NCBI GenBank assembly: GCA_965199005.1
Contig: CBDAQK010000007.1
Location: 124,001 to 188,000, forward strand
DNA: 64,000 nt
Reading direction: 5' to 3'
Source: LMUY01 sp965199005
Lineage (GTDB): Bacteria > Pseudomonadota > Alphaproteobacteria > Acetobacterales > Acetobacteraceae
Shown: positions 24,943 through 33,563 of the stretch, piece by piece
Numbering within the stretch: position 1 is the first letter of the stretch
Layout of the letters: each line of letters begins with the position of its first letter
The notes under the pieces: generated by a model
Database searches by the model: none
What the model was told of the DNA's origin: nothing
Seen by the model: the letters and a program-made list of their open reading frames with translations, nothing else
Made by a program: the position numbers and the translations under genes

Positions 24943-26223
24943 TTAGCCCGGCGAGACCAGCCGCTCCGCGCCGATCAGGGCCAACCCCTCGGCTACCGAC
25001 ACGAACTCGCCGCCACCCGAGACACGCTGCGTCCCAAAGCGCTGGTCGAACAACGCACGGACGGCTGGAACAAAGGCCGTGCCGCCGGTTAGGAACACGC
25101 GATCGATCGCGCCCTCGGGCACGTTGGCTGCCACGAGGGCCCGGTCGATCGCGGCCTCCAGGCGATTGAGTTCGGGCGCGATCCAGCCTTCGAACTCGCT
25201 GCGGCCGATGGGCTGGTCGATCGAAAAACCGGCGTGGTCGAAGCGCAGGACCGCCGTCTCCGCCGCCGACAGCGCCGCCTTCGCTTCCGTGACCGCGCGA
25301 TACAGCGGATAGCCCTGCTCGTCCTCGATCAGCCGGACCAGGTGGTCCAGCCGGCCGGGATGTTCCGCCGACCGCCTGACTTCGGCGATGTCGCGCATCG
25401 TGCGCGGGCTGCGCATCATGGACAGGCGATGCCACCGGGCGAAGGCGCTGTACCACTCGGCCGGCACCGGCAGGGCGGTTCCCCAGGGCGTGTAGTGGCT
25501 GCCCTTGCCGAGCAAAGGGGCCACCACATGCTCCATGATGCGGGCATCGAACGCGTCGCCGGCGATCCCGACACCGGCGCGGCCAAGGGCTGCGATGGGC
25601 TCGGCCTTGCCGGGATCGAAGCGCAGGACGGAGAAGTCGCTGGTGCCGCCACCGAAATCACCCACCAGGACGGTTGCGGCGGCGTCGAGGGCGCGGGTGA
25701 AGCGGTAACCGGCGGCCTCCGGCTCCAGCGCCAGGTCGATGGTGGGAAAACCCGCATCCGCAAAGGCTGCGCGCAGCCGCTTTTCGCCCAGCGCGTCATC
25801 CGCTTGATCGCCGGCAAACTGCACCGGGCGGCCAGCAACGATCCGCAACCCGGCGGTATCCACCGCGGCTGTCTGGAAAAGCTCGCGCAGGAACAGCCCG
25901 ACGAGTTGTTCCAGGCTCAGCACGCGGCCGAACAGGTTGGTGGATGTGAAGCTGCGGCTGGCGAGATAGCTCTTCATCGACATGACCAGCCGGCTGTCCA
26001 GCGGATCGTCCAGATAGGCGGTGATGGCTGCCGGGCCGGCGGCATGGCGCAAGGCCTTGCGCCCCGGCATTTGCTCTGCCCAGAAGCATAACACGGTGCG
26101 GAAAACATCGTATTCCGCACCGCCCGTGGTGAAGCGATGGGTGTGGACGTCTCCCGTTTCGGTATCCAGTGCGGCAAAAACACTATTGGTCGTGCCGAAA
26201 TCGATGCCGAGGACGGTTGTCAC
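24943..26223 (-). CDS. Hsp70-family protein, YegD-like
   Basis: A 426-residue actin-fold ATPase related to DnaK but lacking the substrate-binding and lid domains. ATPase motifs are present in order: GIDFGTTNSVFAALD (phosphate 1), VGDFGGGTSDFSV (phosphate 2), and VFLTGGTAFVPAV (adenosine). The ending, with FVSVAEGLALIGA, and total length match YegD-type proteins, whose client is unknown. GTG 26223 gives the usual three residues before the first motif; an upstream frame to 26268 adds an Arg-rich tail that looks spurious. It converges with the chalcone-isomerase-fold gene across a 157-bp gap that shows nothing clear. Confidence 0.88.
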   Translation of the reverse strand: MTTVLGIDFGTTNSVFAALDTETGDVHTHRFTTGGAEYDVFRTVLCFWAEQMPGRKALRHAAGPAAITAYLDDPLDSRLVMSMKSYLASRSFTSTNLFGRVLSLEQLVGLFLRELFQTAAVDTAGLRIVAGRPVQFAGDQADDALGEKRLRAAFADAGFPTIDLALEPEAAGYRFTRALDAAATVLVGDFGGGTSDFSVLRFDPGKAEPIAALGRAGVGIAGDAFDARIMEHVVAPLLGKGSHYTPWGTALPVPAEWYSAFARWHRLSMMRSPRTMRDIAEVRRSAEHPGRLDHLVRLIEDEQGYPLYRAVTEAKAALSAAETAVLRFDHAGFSIDQPIGRSEFEGWIAPELNRLEAAIDRALVAANVPEGAIDRVFLTGGTAFVPAVRALFDQRFGTQRVSGGGEFVSVAEGLALIGAERLVSPG

Positions 26224-26518
26224 GAAGTACCTGCGCCGGGTGTGGGCGGGGCGTTTAGGCCGAGCCACCTCCGATCGTCAACTGCGCAGGCCGCCCGGGT
26301 GGGCCGGAACCAGCTTCGGCAGGGGGATGTCTTGGAATGGCTGCAGGGAGTCCGGCCTCGATAATGCACTTTCGAAATGAGCATTCATCGACCAAACCTG
26401 CGGTTTGTAACACTAAATGGTCGTAATTGCTGCCTTTTTTGTTGCAATTCATCAAGCTATGGATAATTTGATAACCTGTAGTTCCTTCATTCATCGAGAT
26501 ATTCGATGTATTACTATC

Positions 26519-26773
26519 ATGGACCTTGATAGACTTAAGAGCTTCATCCAAGTGATCGAAACCGGGAGCTTCAGCCTCGCTGCCGCGGCGCTCGACGTCA
26601 CCCAATCGACGATGAGCAGCCGCATCCAGGCACTTGAGGCGGAACTGCAGGTGGTGCTCTTCAAGCGCGGCCGGGGGGGTGCCACGCTGACAGAGGCAGG
26701 GAAGCAGCTCGAAGGACCGGCACGTCAAATCATCCAGATTTGGGCTCAGGTCAGCCAGCGCATTGCCGCCTAG
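26519..26773 (+). CDS. LysR-type HTH domain only (truncated regulator)
   Basis: Only 84 residues. It is a complete LysR helix-turn-helix (MDLDRLKSFIQVIETGSF, then AAAALDVTQSTMSSRIQALE and LFKRGRGGATLTEAGK) with part of the linker helix, then a stop. The roughly 200-residue effector domain is gone: the minus-strand ABC genes begin 4 bp later. The upstream 295 bp are unusually AT-rich for this window. It is either a 3'-truncated regulator, cut by the rearrangement that brought in the transporter operon, or a stand-alone DNA-binding peptide that could interfere with a full LysR protein. Confidence 0.7.
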   Translation: MDLDRLKSFIQVIETGSFSLAAAALDVTQSTMSSRIQALEAELQVVLFKRGRGGATLTEAGKQLEGPARQIIQIWAQVSQRIAA

Positions 26774-26777
26774 GGCG

Positions 26778-27545
26778 TCACGCCAGCACGGCCGCCAGGA
26801 AGTCCCGCGTTCGGGCCTCTGCCGGGGCGGTGAGCATGGTCCGCGCTGGCCCGGTTTCCACCACCCGGCCCTGATCCATGAACACCACCCGGTGGCCGAC
26901 CTCCCGCGCAAAGCCTAGCTCGTGAGTCACCACGATCATTGTCGTGCCGCGTTCGGCGAGGTCGCGCATGACGGCCAACACTTCGCCCACCAATTCCGGA
27001 TCCAGCGCGGATGTCGGTTCGTCGAACAGCATCAGGCGCGGGCGCATCGCCAGCGCCCGCGCAATGGCCACGCGCTGCTGTTGGCCGCCAGAGAGCTGGG
27101 CCGGGTAAGCATCCACTTTGTGCGAGAGCCCGACCTGCGCCAGCAGCGCGCGGCCCTGCTCGGCAGCCTCGGGCGGGGATTGGCCAAGCACGTGCACGGG
27201 CCCCTCGACCACGTTGCCGAGTGCCGTCATGTGGGGAAACAGGTTGAAGCGCTGGAACACCATGCCGGTGGCGCGGCGCTGCCGGGCGATCTGAACCTCG
27301 GATAACGGATAGAGCCGGTCGCCAACCCGGCGGTAGCCGACCAACTCCCCCTCCAGCCACAGCCCACCCGAGTCGAACCGTTCCAGCTGGTTGATGCAAC
27401 GCAAGAACGTGGTCTTGCCTGACCCGGATGGCCCGATCAGGCAGACGACCTCGCCCTTTGCGACATCCAGCGTCACGTCCGCCAAGGCCTGCACCGTGCC
27501 GAACGACTTGCCGACCTTGAGGGCGGTGACGACCGCCCCGCTCAT
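26778..27545 (-). CDS. Polar amino acid ABC transporter, ATP-binding protein
   Basis: A 255-residue ABC ATPase of the GlnQ/HisP class. Walker A GPSGSGKTT, Q-loop MVFQRFNLFPHMT, signature LSGGQQQR, Walker B LMLFDEPTSALD, and switch histidine VVTHE are all intact. ATG 27545 overlaps the permease stop by 4 bp. A longer in-frame reading to 28403 merely runs through the permease gene out of frame and is not used. It powers import with the permease and binding protein encoded upstream. Confidence 0.94.
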   Translation of the reverse strand: MSGAVVTALKVGKSFGTVQALADVTLDVAKGEVVCLIGPSGSGKTTFLRCINQLERFDSGGLWLEGELVGYRRVGDRLYPLSEVQIARQRRATGMVFQRFNLFPHMTALGNVVEGPVHVLGQSPPEAAEQGRALLAQVGLSHKVDAYPAQLSGGQQQRVAIARALAMRPRLMLFDEPTSALDPELVGEVLAVMRDLAERGTTMIVVTHELGFAREVGHRVVFMDQGRVVETGPARTMLTAPAEARTRDFLAAVLA

Positions 27546-28387
27546 CGCAGCCTTGCCATGCCGCGGGCGAAGCGGCGCTCCAGCCCGGCTTGGCCGAAGG
27601 AGAGCGCGGTGACCACGACCAGATACCAAAAGGCCGCGACGAACAGCAGCTCCATCACCTTGGCATTGGCGTAGTAGATGTTCTCCGCGTTGTGCAGCAG
27701 CTCGGCATACTCGATGACGCTGGCGAGCGACGTGGTCTTGACCATGCTGATGAATTGATTGCCCAGCGGTGGCACGACGACGCGCATCGCCTGCGGCAGG
27801 ATGATGCGGCGCAGCGCCACGCTGCTGGACATGCCGATCGACTTCGCCGCCTCGAACTGCCCCGTATCGACCGAAATCAACCCGGCGCGCACGATCTCGG
27901 ACACATAGGCGCCTTCGTTGAGGCCGAGCCCCAGCAGGGCGGCGGCGAAGGGGGTCATGATCACGACCGCGCGGCCGGTCCACAGCCCGGGAATGCCCAG
28001 GACGGGGAAGATCAGCGCCAGGTTGAACCATAGCAGGAGTTGGAGGACGACGGGCGTGCCGCGGAACACCCAGGCATAGAAGATCGCGGTGCCCCGCAGG
28101 ACGGGGTTGCCGGACATCCGCGCGATCGCGGCCGCAACGCCCAGGACGATGCCGGCCGCCATCGCCGCCACCGCCATGACGATCGTATTCACCAAGCCGG
28201 CGAGGATGGTCGGCCAGGTGAGGAAATGCGCGACCGCGATCCAGTCGATCTTGCCGATCGCGAAGGCGCGAACCAGGGACGCGAGCAAGGCGACCATGAC
28301 GGCAGCGGCGGCCCACCGGCCCCAATGTCGCGGACGCACATGCCGCAGCTGCGCGATGTCGAGCGCAACTGCGGCGGCCTCGCTCAC
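27542..28387 (-). CDS. Polar amino acid ABC transporter, permease
   Basis: A 281-residue inner-membrane permease of the HisM/GlnP family. The EAA loop with YVSEIVRAGLISVDTGQFEA and the preceding TPFAAALLGLGLNEGAYV are diagnostic, and five to six hydrophobic spans are apparent. It is a single permease, so the transporter would use a homodimer. GTG 28387 overlaps the binding-protein stop by 4 bp. Confidence 0.92.
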   Translation of the reverse strand: MSEAAAVALDIAQLRHVRPRHWGRWAAAAVMVALLASLVRAFAIGKIDWIAVAHFLTWPTILAGLVNTIVMAVAAMAAGIVLGVAAAIARMSGNPVLRGTAIFYAWVFRGTPVVLQLLLWFNLALIFPVLGIPGLWTGRAVVIMTPFAAALLGLGLNEGAYVSEIVRAGLISVDTGQFEAAKSIGMSSSVALRRIILPQAMRVVVPPLGNQFISMVKTTSLASVIEYAELLHNAENIYYANAKVMELLFVAAFWYLVVVTALSFGQAGLERRFARGMARLR

Positions 28388-29211
28388 GGCAGCTTGTCGC
28401 CATTCATGGTGATGGTGGGGGCCGCACTGGCGTCCAGCTCCCATTTCTTGATCAGCATGGCGTAGGTTCCGTCGGCATACAGGGCTTTCAGGGCACCCAG
28501 CACGGCATCGCGGAACCCCGTATCCGCCTTGGCGAACGCGATGCCCTGGAAATTCTTGGTGAAGGGCGGGGCCACCAGGCGGTAGATGTTGGGCTCGGCC
28601 TTCATCAGCGCTGGCAGCGTCTCGCTGCCCTGCACGGCGGCGTCGATCCGGCCTTGCTGCAATTCGGTATGCACCAGCGGCATCCGGTCCACGCCCTCGT
28701 ATTCGATGGCTGGCTTGCCGGCTTTTTCACAGTGCTCTGCGCTCCAGGCGGCAATGTTGGCGGGGTAGTTGGTGCTGCGGACGGTGCCGACCTTCTTGCC
28801 GCAGAGGTCGTCGGCGGTTTTGATGCTGCTGCCCTCCAGCGTATAGAATTGCGCGCCGGAATTGAGGTAGTCGATGAAATCCATGGTGTCGCGCCGGGCC
28901 GGCAGGTCGCTGATGCCCGACAGGATCATGTCAGCCCGCCCAGTTTGCAGCGACGGGATGAGCTGGGCGAACGTCCCGTCCTGCCACTCCAGCGTCACGC
29001 CGAGCTTCTTCGCCAGCGCCTCGCCAAGATCGATGTCGAAGCCGACGAGTTTGTTGGTGGCCGGGTCGACGCTCTCCATCGGCGGATAGGTGCCATTGAT
29101 GGCGATATGGACGATCTTGCTGTCGTTGAACCGCGCCGGCAGCGTTTGTGCCGCGGCGGGGAGGATACAGACCAGGGACGAGAAGGCGAGCAGCAGGTGG
29201 CGAGGGGACAT
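28384..29211 (-). CDS. Polar amino acid ABC transporter, substrate-binding protein
   Basis: A 275-residue periplasmic binding protein (SBP_bac_3). Signal peptide LLLAFSSLVCILPAAAQ, then the family entry NGTYPPMESVDPATNKLVGF, DIDLGEALAKKLGV, and SGISDLPARRDTMDFIDY. The segment DDLCGKKVGTVRSTNY resembles binders of basic or polar amino acids, but ligand contacts were not assigned. It is the first gene of a three-gene transport operon (binding protein, permease, ATPase), with the DUF1028 gene 18 bp upstream and possibly co-transcribed. Confidence 0.92.
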   Translation of the reverse strand: MSPRHLLLAFSSLVCILPAAAQTLPARFNDSKIVHIAINGTYPPMESVDPATNKLVGFDIDLGEALAKKLGVTLEWQDGTFAQLIPSLQTGRADMILSGISDLPARRDTMDFIDYLNSGAQFYTLEGSSIKTADDLCGKKVGTVRSTNYPANIAAWSAEHCEKAGKPAIEYEGVDRMPLVHTELQQGRIDAAVQGSETLPALMKAEPNIYRLVAPPFTKNFQGIAFAKADTGFRDAVLGALKALYADGTYAMLIKKWELDASAAPTITMNGDKLP

Positions 29212-29229
29212 CAGGGGGCTCCGGGGTGA

Positions 29230-29934
29230 TTAGGTGCGGCCTATTGGCCAAGTTCGCAAATGGCCCTCGATCGCAGCGGCGAGCGGTGCGTTCGCCGGGT
29301 CGAGCGCGCGGAGGATGGTGCCTTCCATGGTCGGCTCGTAGGCAACCCAGTGGTGCCGCAGGCCGGCAACCGGATGCTCCGACAGATCGACCCGCAGATC
29401 GACCGTGGCGAACGGCACGCCCGGCCGCACGATCTTCAATGCGGCGGAGCGGAGCGGGTAAGGCTCGCCCCCGGCCTGCGCCCCTGCTTCGAGCCCGGCG
29501 ATCAGGCGGTGTGCAAGCGATGATCCCTCGGCCCGTTCGAAGCCGCGCAGGATGGCGGGAATAACGTCGTCATTGGCCACGGCATTGCCGAGCGCCACGG
29601 CGGCCGCGCCGATGGCGGCACCCTTCGGGTCCAGGCACCGTTCGCCCGTGGCATGGGCCACGCGGCCCTCGGAGTCGAGCACGGCGAGTTGGCGAAACGC
29701 GGCATGGGGCGTGTGTGCCAGCATGTCCGCCAGCACCTGTTGGGCGCTGCGGCCAGCCTCCAGCCGCGCGATGCCGAACGCACCGAGCGCCGGGTCGGAG
29801 CGAGCCTGGGCGAAGACGGCGCCACGGCCTGGCGAGAGGAACATCGCCCGCGCGCCGGCGGCCATGCTGGACGTGGCGAGCGCCGCCCCGATCTCTCCGG
29901 TGCGCGGGCACAATCCGGCAATCGAGAACGTCAT
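29230..29934 (-). CDS. DUF1028 family protein (Ntn-hydrolase-like)
   Basis: A 234-residue DUF1028 member. The N-terminus MTFSIAGLCPRTGEIGAALA, then SPGRGAVFAQA, and the block VLDSEGRVAHATGERCLD are typical. Members are often annotated near peptide or amino acid transporters. The fold resembles N-terminal nucleophile hydrolases, although activity is unproven. The start at ATG 29934 fits the family, and 11 extra in-frame residues upstream are ignored. It probably shares a transcript with the amino acid transporter downstream, hinting at a role in handling the imported compound. Confidence 0.85.
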   Translation of the reverse strand: MTFSIAGLCPRTGEIGAALATSSMAAGARAMFLSPGRGAVFAQARSDPALGAFGIARLEAGRSAQQVLADMLAHTPHAAFRQLAVLDSEGRVAHATGERCLDPKGAAIGAAAVALGNAVANDDVIPAILRGFERAEGSSLAHRLIAGLEAGAQAGGEPYPLRSAALKIVRPGVPFATVDLRVDLSEHPVAGLRHHWVAYEPTMEGTILRALDPANAPLAAAIEGHLRTWPIGRT

Positions 29935-30038
29935 CCTGTCCCTCCGTGTCGGGGACCGGGCATGCAAAACCGGCGCCAGCGGTTGCGCGGCCCCGGCCTG
30001 GTGGCGGATAACCCTGCAGGCAGACAGGGGAGCGGCAG

Positions 30039-30788
30039 ATGGGTGGAACGGTCGATAGCGCGGGGTTCCGTTATATTCCAGGCCCGTTCCAATACTCCGC
30101 CGGGGTTGCCGCGTTGCCGGGCTTTGCGATCCAACGCATACGCTTCGCCCGTCCCGTGCCGCTGATGGAGGGGTTTGCCCGTATCGAGGCGTATCTGGCC
30201 GGGCAGGGCCTGGCGCTGACCGCCTTCTGCGCCTGCGAATTGCGCTCCCCGGCCCCGTTCACCGATGCCGGTTTCATCGCGTTCAACCGCGAATATACCG
30301 GCACGCTGACGCGATGGGGCATCATGTCGGGTGATGCCAATCCGGTGGCCCGCAGCAATGTCTGTCCCGAGCTGCACAAGCCGGCGGCGCCGAGTTTCCA
30401 CGCCTTCTCCATCGTGGTGCCGTCGCCTGCTGCGCCCCCCTCCTTCGTGATCGCCGGCAGTGGGGAGTCGCAGGAGGGCAGTGGGCCATACAAGGACAAG
30501 ACCATCCGCTACGGCGAAACCAGCCCCGATGCGATGGCCGAGAAGATGCGCTACGTGATGGGCCAGATGGAAAAGCGCATGGCGGCGTTGGCTGCCGACT
30601 GGTCCATGGTGACGGCGACGCAAATCTACTGCGTGCATGACATCTACCCCACCTTGGCTGCCGACATCGTCACGCCGGGGGCGGCATGGCACGGGGTGGA
30701 CTGGCATTTCTGCCGCCCGCCGGTGATCGGGTTGGAATATGAGATGGACTGCCGCTGCGTGCATACGGAACGCGTATTAATGCCATAG
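30039..30788 (+). CDS. CnbZ-like putative 2-aminomuconate-type deaminase
   Basis: A 249-residue protein. GFRYIPGPFQYSAGVAALPG, AFCACELRSPAPFTDAGF, and a C-terminal CRCVHTERVLMP resemble proteins annotated as 2-amino-5-chloromuconate deaminase CnbZ, distant relatives of the RidA/YjgF enamine deaminases. Recognition is by memory of the family, so it is moderately secure. A deaminase fits the surroundings: divergent DUF1028 and amino acid ABC genes on one side, and an oligopeptide-type ABC operon converging within 5 bp on the other. Confidence 0.6.
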   Translation: MGGTVDSAGFRYIPGPFQYSAGVAALPGFAIQRIRFARPVPLMEGFARIEAYLAGQGLALTAFCACELRSPAPFTDAGFIAFNREYTGTLTRWGIMSGDANPVARSNVCPELHKPAAPSFHAFSIVVPSPAAPPSFVIAGSGESQEGSGPYKDKTIRYGETSPDAMAEKMRYVMGQMEKRMAALAADWSMVTATQIYCVHDIYPTLAADIVTPGAAWHGVDWHFCRPPVIGLEYEMDCRCVHTERVLMP

Positions 30789-30793
30789 TCCGG

Positions 30794-31774
30794 CTATGCG
30801 GCCGCCGCCAAATGACAGGCCGCCCCGTGCCCATGCTGGACGTGCATCTGCGGCATGTCGGTCCGGCAGCGGTCGAACGCGGCGGGGCAGCGTGGATGGA
30901 ACGGGCAACCCGGCACGACCCGCATAGGGCTCGGCAGCTCCCCGCGCAGCGCGGTTTCAATGTTTCGCTCGCCAGGGACCAGCGTCGGGGCGGCCCGCAG
31001 CAAGGCCTGGGTGTACGGGTGCATCGGGTCGTTGAACACCTGGTCCGCAGCCCCGTATTCGACGAGCCGGCCGAGATACATGACCGCCACGTGGTGCGCC
31101 AAATGCCGCACCACCCGCAAATCATGCGAGACGAACACCATGGCCAGGCCCAACCGCTCCTGCATGTCCAGTAGCAGGTTGAGGATTTGCGCCTGCACCG
31201 ACACGTCCAGCGCCGACACGATCTCATCCGCGACCAGCAATTCCGGCTCGACCGTCAGCGCCCGGGCGATGGCCAGCCTTTGCCGCTGCCCGCCGGAGAA
31301 GGCGTGCGGCAGCCGTCCCGCTGCGTCGGATGGCAGCCGGACCAGGCCCAACAGCTCGGCCACGCGCCCGGCAATGGCGGCGCGGGGCACCATGCCGTGC
31401 ACGCGCAATGGCTCCGCCAGTGTCTCACCGGCGGTCATTCGCGGGTTGAGCGAGCCGTACGGATCCTGAAACACCATCTGCACGCGGCGGTGATACCGGC
31501 GCAGCGCGGCTCCCTTCAGGGCGCGGACGTCCTCTCCATCGAAACCGATCTGGCCCGCATCCACATCCAACAACCGCACCAGCGCGCGGGCCAGGGTGGA
31601 CTTGCCGCAGCCGGACTCGCCGACGATGGCGAGGGTTTCACCGCGCTCGACCGCGATGCTCACCCCGGCGAGTGCGCGGACGACGGGGCGCGGGCCGCCG
31701 GCCATCATCTGGCGAATGCTGCGCCGCACGGGGAAACCCCGTTCCAGATCGTCAGCACGCAGCAGGGCGGTCAT
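30794..31774 (-). CDS. Oligopeptide/dipeptide ABC transporter, ATP-binding protein (DppF-type)
   Basis: A 326-residue ABC ATPase with the DppF/OppF layout. Walker A GESGCGKSTLAR, Q-loop MVFQDPYGSLNPRM, signature FSGGQRQRLAIAR, Walker B LLVADEIVSALDVS, then the C-terminal oligopeptide-transporter extension with a cysteine cluster (GCPFHPRCPAAFDRC) typical of this subclass. Note DEIVSALD in place of the usual DEPVSALD, a known variant. The start overlaps the companion ATPase stop by 4 bp. It is the last gene of a five-gene transport operon. Confidence 0.93.
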   Translation of the reverse strand: MTALLRADDLERGFPVRRSIRQMMAGGPRPVVRALAGVSIAVERGETLAIVGESGCGKSTLARALVRLLDVDAGQIGFDGEDVRALKGAALRRYHRRVQMVFQDPYGSLNPRMTAGETLAEPLRVHGMVPRAAIAGRVAELLGLVRLPSDAAGRLPHAFSGGQRQRLAIARALTVEPELLVADEIVSALDVSVQAQILNLLLDMQERLGLAMVFVSHDLRVVRHLAHHVAVMYLGRLVEYGAADQVFNDPMHPYTQALLRAAPTLVPGERNIETALRGELPSPMRVVPGCPFHPRCPAAFDRCRTDMPQMHVQHGHGAACHLAAAA

Positions 31775-32733
31775 GCCGCCATCACCAGGCCGGCCCGGAT
31801 GCAGGCGCTGAGCTGCCCTGGTGCGGCCGGAGCCAGCACGCGGTCGCCAACGCAGCAAGCATCCTGGGCAAAGCTGCAGCGGGGCGCGAAGCGGCAGCCG
31901 GGGAGCAGGGCGCCGGGGTCGGGCGGCGTGCCGGCAATCCCCACCAGCCGTTGCCTCGCATGCGCGGCATCCGGCAACGACCGCAACAGGCCGAGCGTGT
32001 AGGCGTGCGACGGGCGGGCGAACAGCGCGCCGACCGGGCCGGTTTCCATGACCCGCCCCGCATAGAGCACCGCCACCCGGTCGCAGGTACCGGCGACGAC
32101 GCCCAAATCATGCGTCACGATGACCACGCTCATCGCCAATTCCTCCTTCAGCCGTAGCAGCAGCTTCAGGATTTGGTCCTGGATGGTGACGTCCAGCGCC
32201 GTCGTCGGTTCGTCTGCCAGCAGCAGCTTCGGGCCGCTGGCAAGCGCCGCCGCGATCATCGCGCGCTGCCGCATCCCGCCGGAGAATTCGTGCGGATAGT
32301 TGGACAACCGGCGCCGGGCATCGGGGATGCCGACCAAATCCAACAGCTCCATGGCACGGCGCTTCGCGGCAGCGCCCCGCAGGCCGAGGTGCACGCCCAG
32401 GCTCTCGGTGATCTGCAGCCCGATCGGCAACACCGGGTTGAGCGCGGTCATCGGTTCCTGGAACACCATGCCGATTTGGCCGCCGCGGACCCGCCGCATC
32501 GCTGGCTCGTCCAGACGGAGCAAATCCGTGCCATTCCACAGCACCGCCCCCGACACCCGGGCCTGCACCGGCAGCAGCCGCAGGATCGCGCGCAGCGAGA
32601 GGCTTTTGCCGGAGCCGGATTCCCCGACGATGCCCAAGGTTTCGCCGACGCCGACATCGAGGTCGATCCCGTCCACCGGCACGCCAGCCCCGATGCGGAC
32701 CGAGAGGCCGCGTATGGACAGCAAGGGCGTCAC
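31771..32733 (-). CDS. Oligopeptide/dipeptide ABC transporter, ATP-binding protein (DppD-type)
   Basis: A 320-residue ABC ATPase. Walker A GESGSGKSLSLRA, Q-loop MVFQEPMTALNP, signature FSGGMRQRAMIAAAL, Walker B LLLADEPTTALDVT, and a C-terminal extension with GCRFAPRCSFAQDACC, expected of DppD/OppD proteins. GTG 32733 overlaps the upstream permease stop by 4 bp; a longer reading to 32877 only extends into that permease. It works as the partner of the DppF-type ATPase. Confidence 0.93.
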   Translation of the reverse strand: MTPLLSIRGLSVRIGAGVPVDGIDLDVGVGETLGIVGESGSGKSLSLRAILRLLPVQARVSGAVLWNGTDLLRLDEPAMRRVRGGQIGMVFQEPMTALNPVLPIGLQITESLGVHLGLRGAAAKRRAMELLDLVGIPDARRRLSNYPHEFSGGMRQRAMIAAALASGPKLLLADEPTTALDVTIQDQILKLLLRLKEELAMSVVIVTHDLGVVAGTCDRVAVLYAGRVMETGPVGALFARPSHAYTLGLLRSLPDAAHARQRLVGIAGTPPDPGALLPGCRFAPRCSFAQDACCVGDRVLAPAAPGQLSACIRAGLVMAA

Positions 32734-33563
32734 CGGCCGCGCCGCAGCAGCGAGGCGAGGCCGTCTCCCAGCAGGCTGAACCCGGTGCCCGCCAGCACGA
32801 TGGCGATGCCGGGGAAGATCGACATCCACCAGGCGGTGGTCATGAAGTTCTTCCCGTCGGCGATCAGCACGCCCCACTCCGCCGTCGGCGGCTGCGCGCC
32901 CAGCCCCAGATAGCCGAGCGAGGAGCCGAGCAGGATGGCCAGGGCCATGTCCGTCATCCAGTAGACCAGCACGGGTGCCACAGCATTCGGCATCAAATGG
33001 CGGAAGATCACGCGCAGGGGGCCAAACCCCATCACCCGCCCCGCCGCAGCGTAGTCGCGCGACGCCTGCGCCATCACCTCGCCGCGCATCAGCCGGGCAT
33101 AGATGATCCAGTTCACCGCGGATACCGCGATATACATGTTGCGCAGCCCCGGCCCGAGCACGGCGACGATGACGATCACCAGCACGAGGAAGGGGATGGT
33201 GATCAGCACGTCCACGATCCGGCGGAACACCGCATCCGCCCAGCCGCCGGCATAGCCCAGCACGCTGCCCACCAGCGTGCCGAAGATGGCGGGGAACAGG
33301 GTCGAGAACACCGCAATCTGCAAATCCACGCTGGAGGCCCAGATGGTGCGCGACAGGATGTCGCGGCCGAAATTGTCGGTGCCGAACGGGTGCGCCAGGC
33401 TGGGCGGCTTCAGCAAGCTCCGGAAATCGAACCCAGTGGGTGAATAAGGGGCGATCAACTCGGGAACGGTGGCGCAGGCGACCAGCACGATCAGGATCGC
33501 CGCTCCCCCCAGCAAGGTTCCCGGCAGCCTGACCCGGCGCCGCCCCGCCACGGTGGCGCTCAC
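32730..33563 (-). CDS. Oligopeptide/dipeptide ABC transporter, permease (DppC-type)
   Basis: A 277-residue inner-membrane permease. The family N-terminal segment SLAHPFGTDNFGRDILSRTI is intact and is followed by about five more membrane spans and the EAA loop (YAAAGRVMGFGPLRVIFRHL). The late SSLGYLGLGAQPPTAEWGVL is typical. It pairs with the upstream DppB-type permease, overlapping it by 4 bp. Confidence 0.93.
   Translation of the reverse strand: MSATVAGRRRVRLPGTLLGGAAILIVLVACATVPELIAPYSPTGFDFRSLLKPPSLAHPFGTDNFGRDILSRTIWASSVDLQIAVFSTLFPAIFGTLVGSVLGYAGGWADAVFRRIVDVLITIPFLVLVIVIVAVLGPGLRNMYIAVSAVNWIIYARLMRGEVMAQASRDYAAAGRVMGFGPLRVIFRHLMPNAVAPVLVYWMTDMALAILLGSSLGYLGLGAQPPTAEWGVLIADGKNFMTTAWWMSIFPGIAIVLAGTGFSLLGDGLASLLRRGR

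Noticed and set aside
26778..28403. Single 541-residue fused transporter protein
   Set aside because: Only the last 255 residues are real (ABC ATPase). The first part is the permease gene read out of frame, and the permease has its own correct frame.
30071..30764. Minus-strand frames opposite the CnbZ-like gene
   Set aside because: No family features. The plus-strand frame carries clear conserved blocks.
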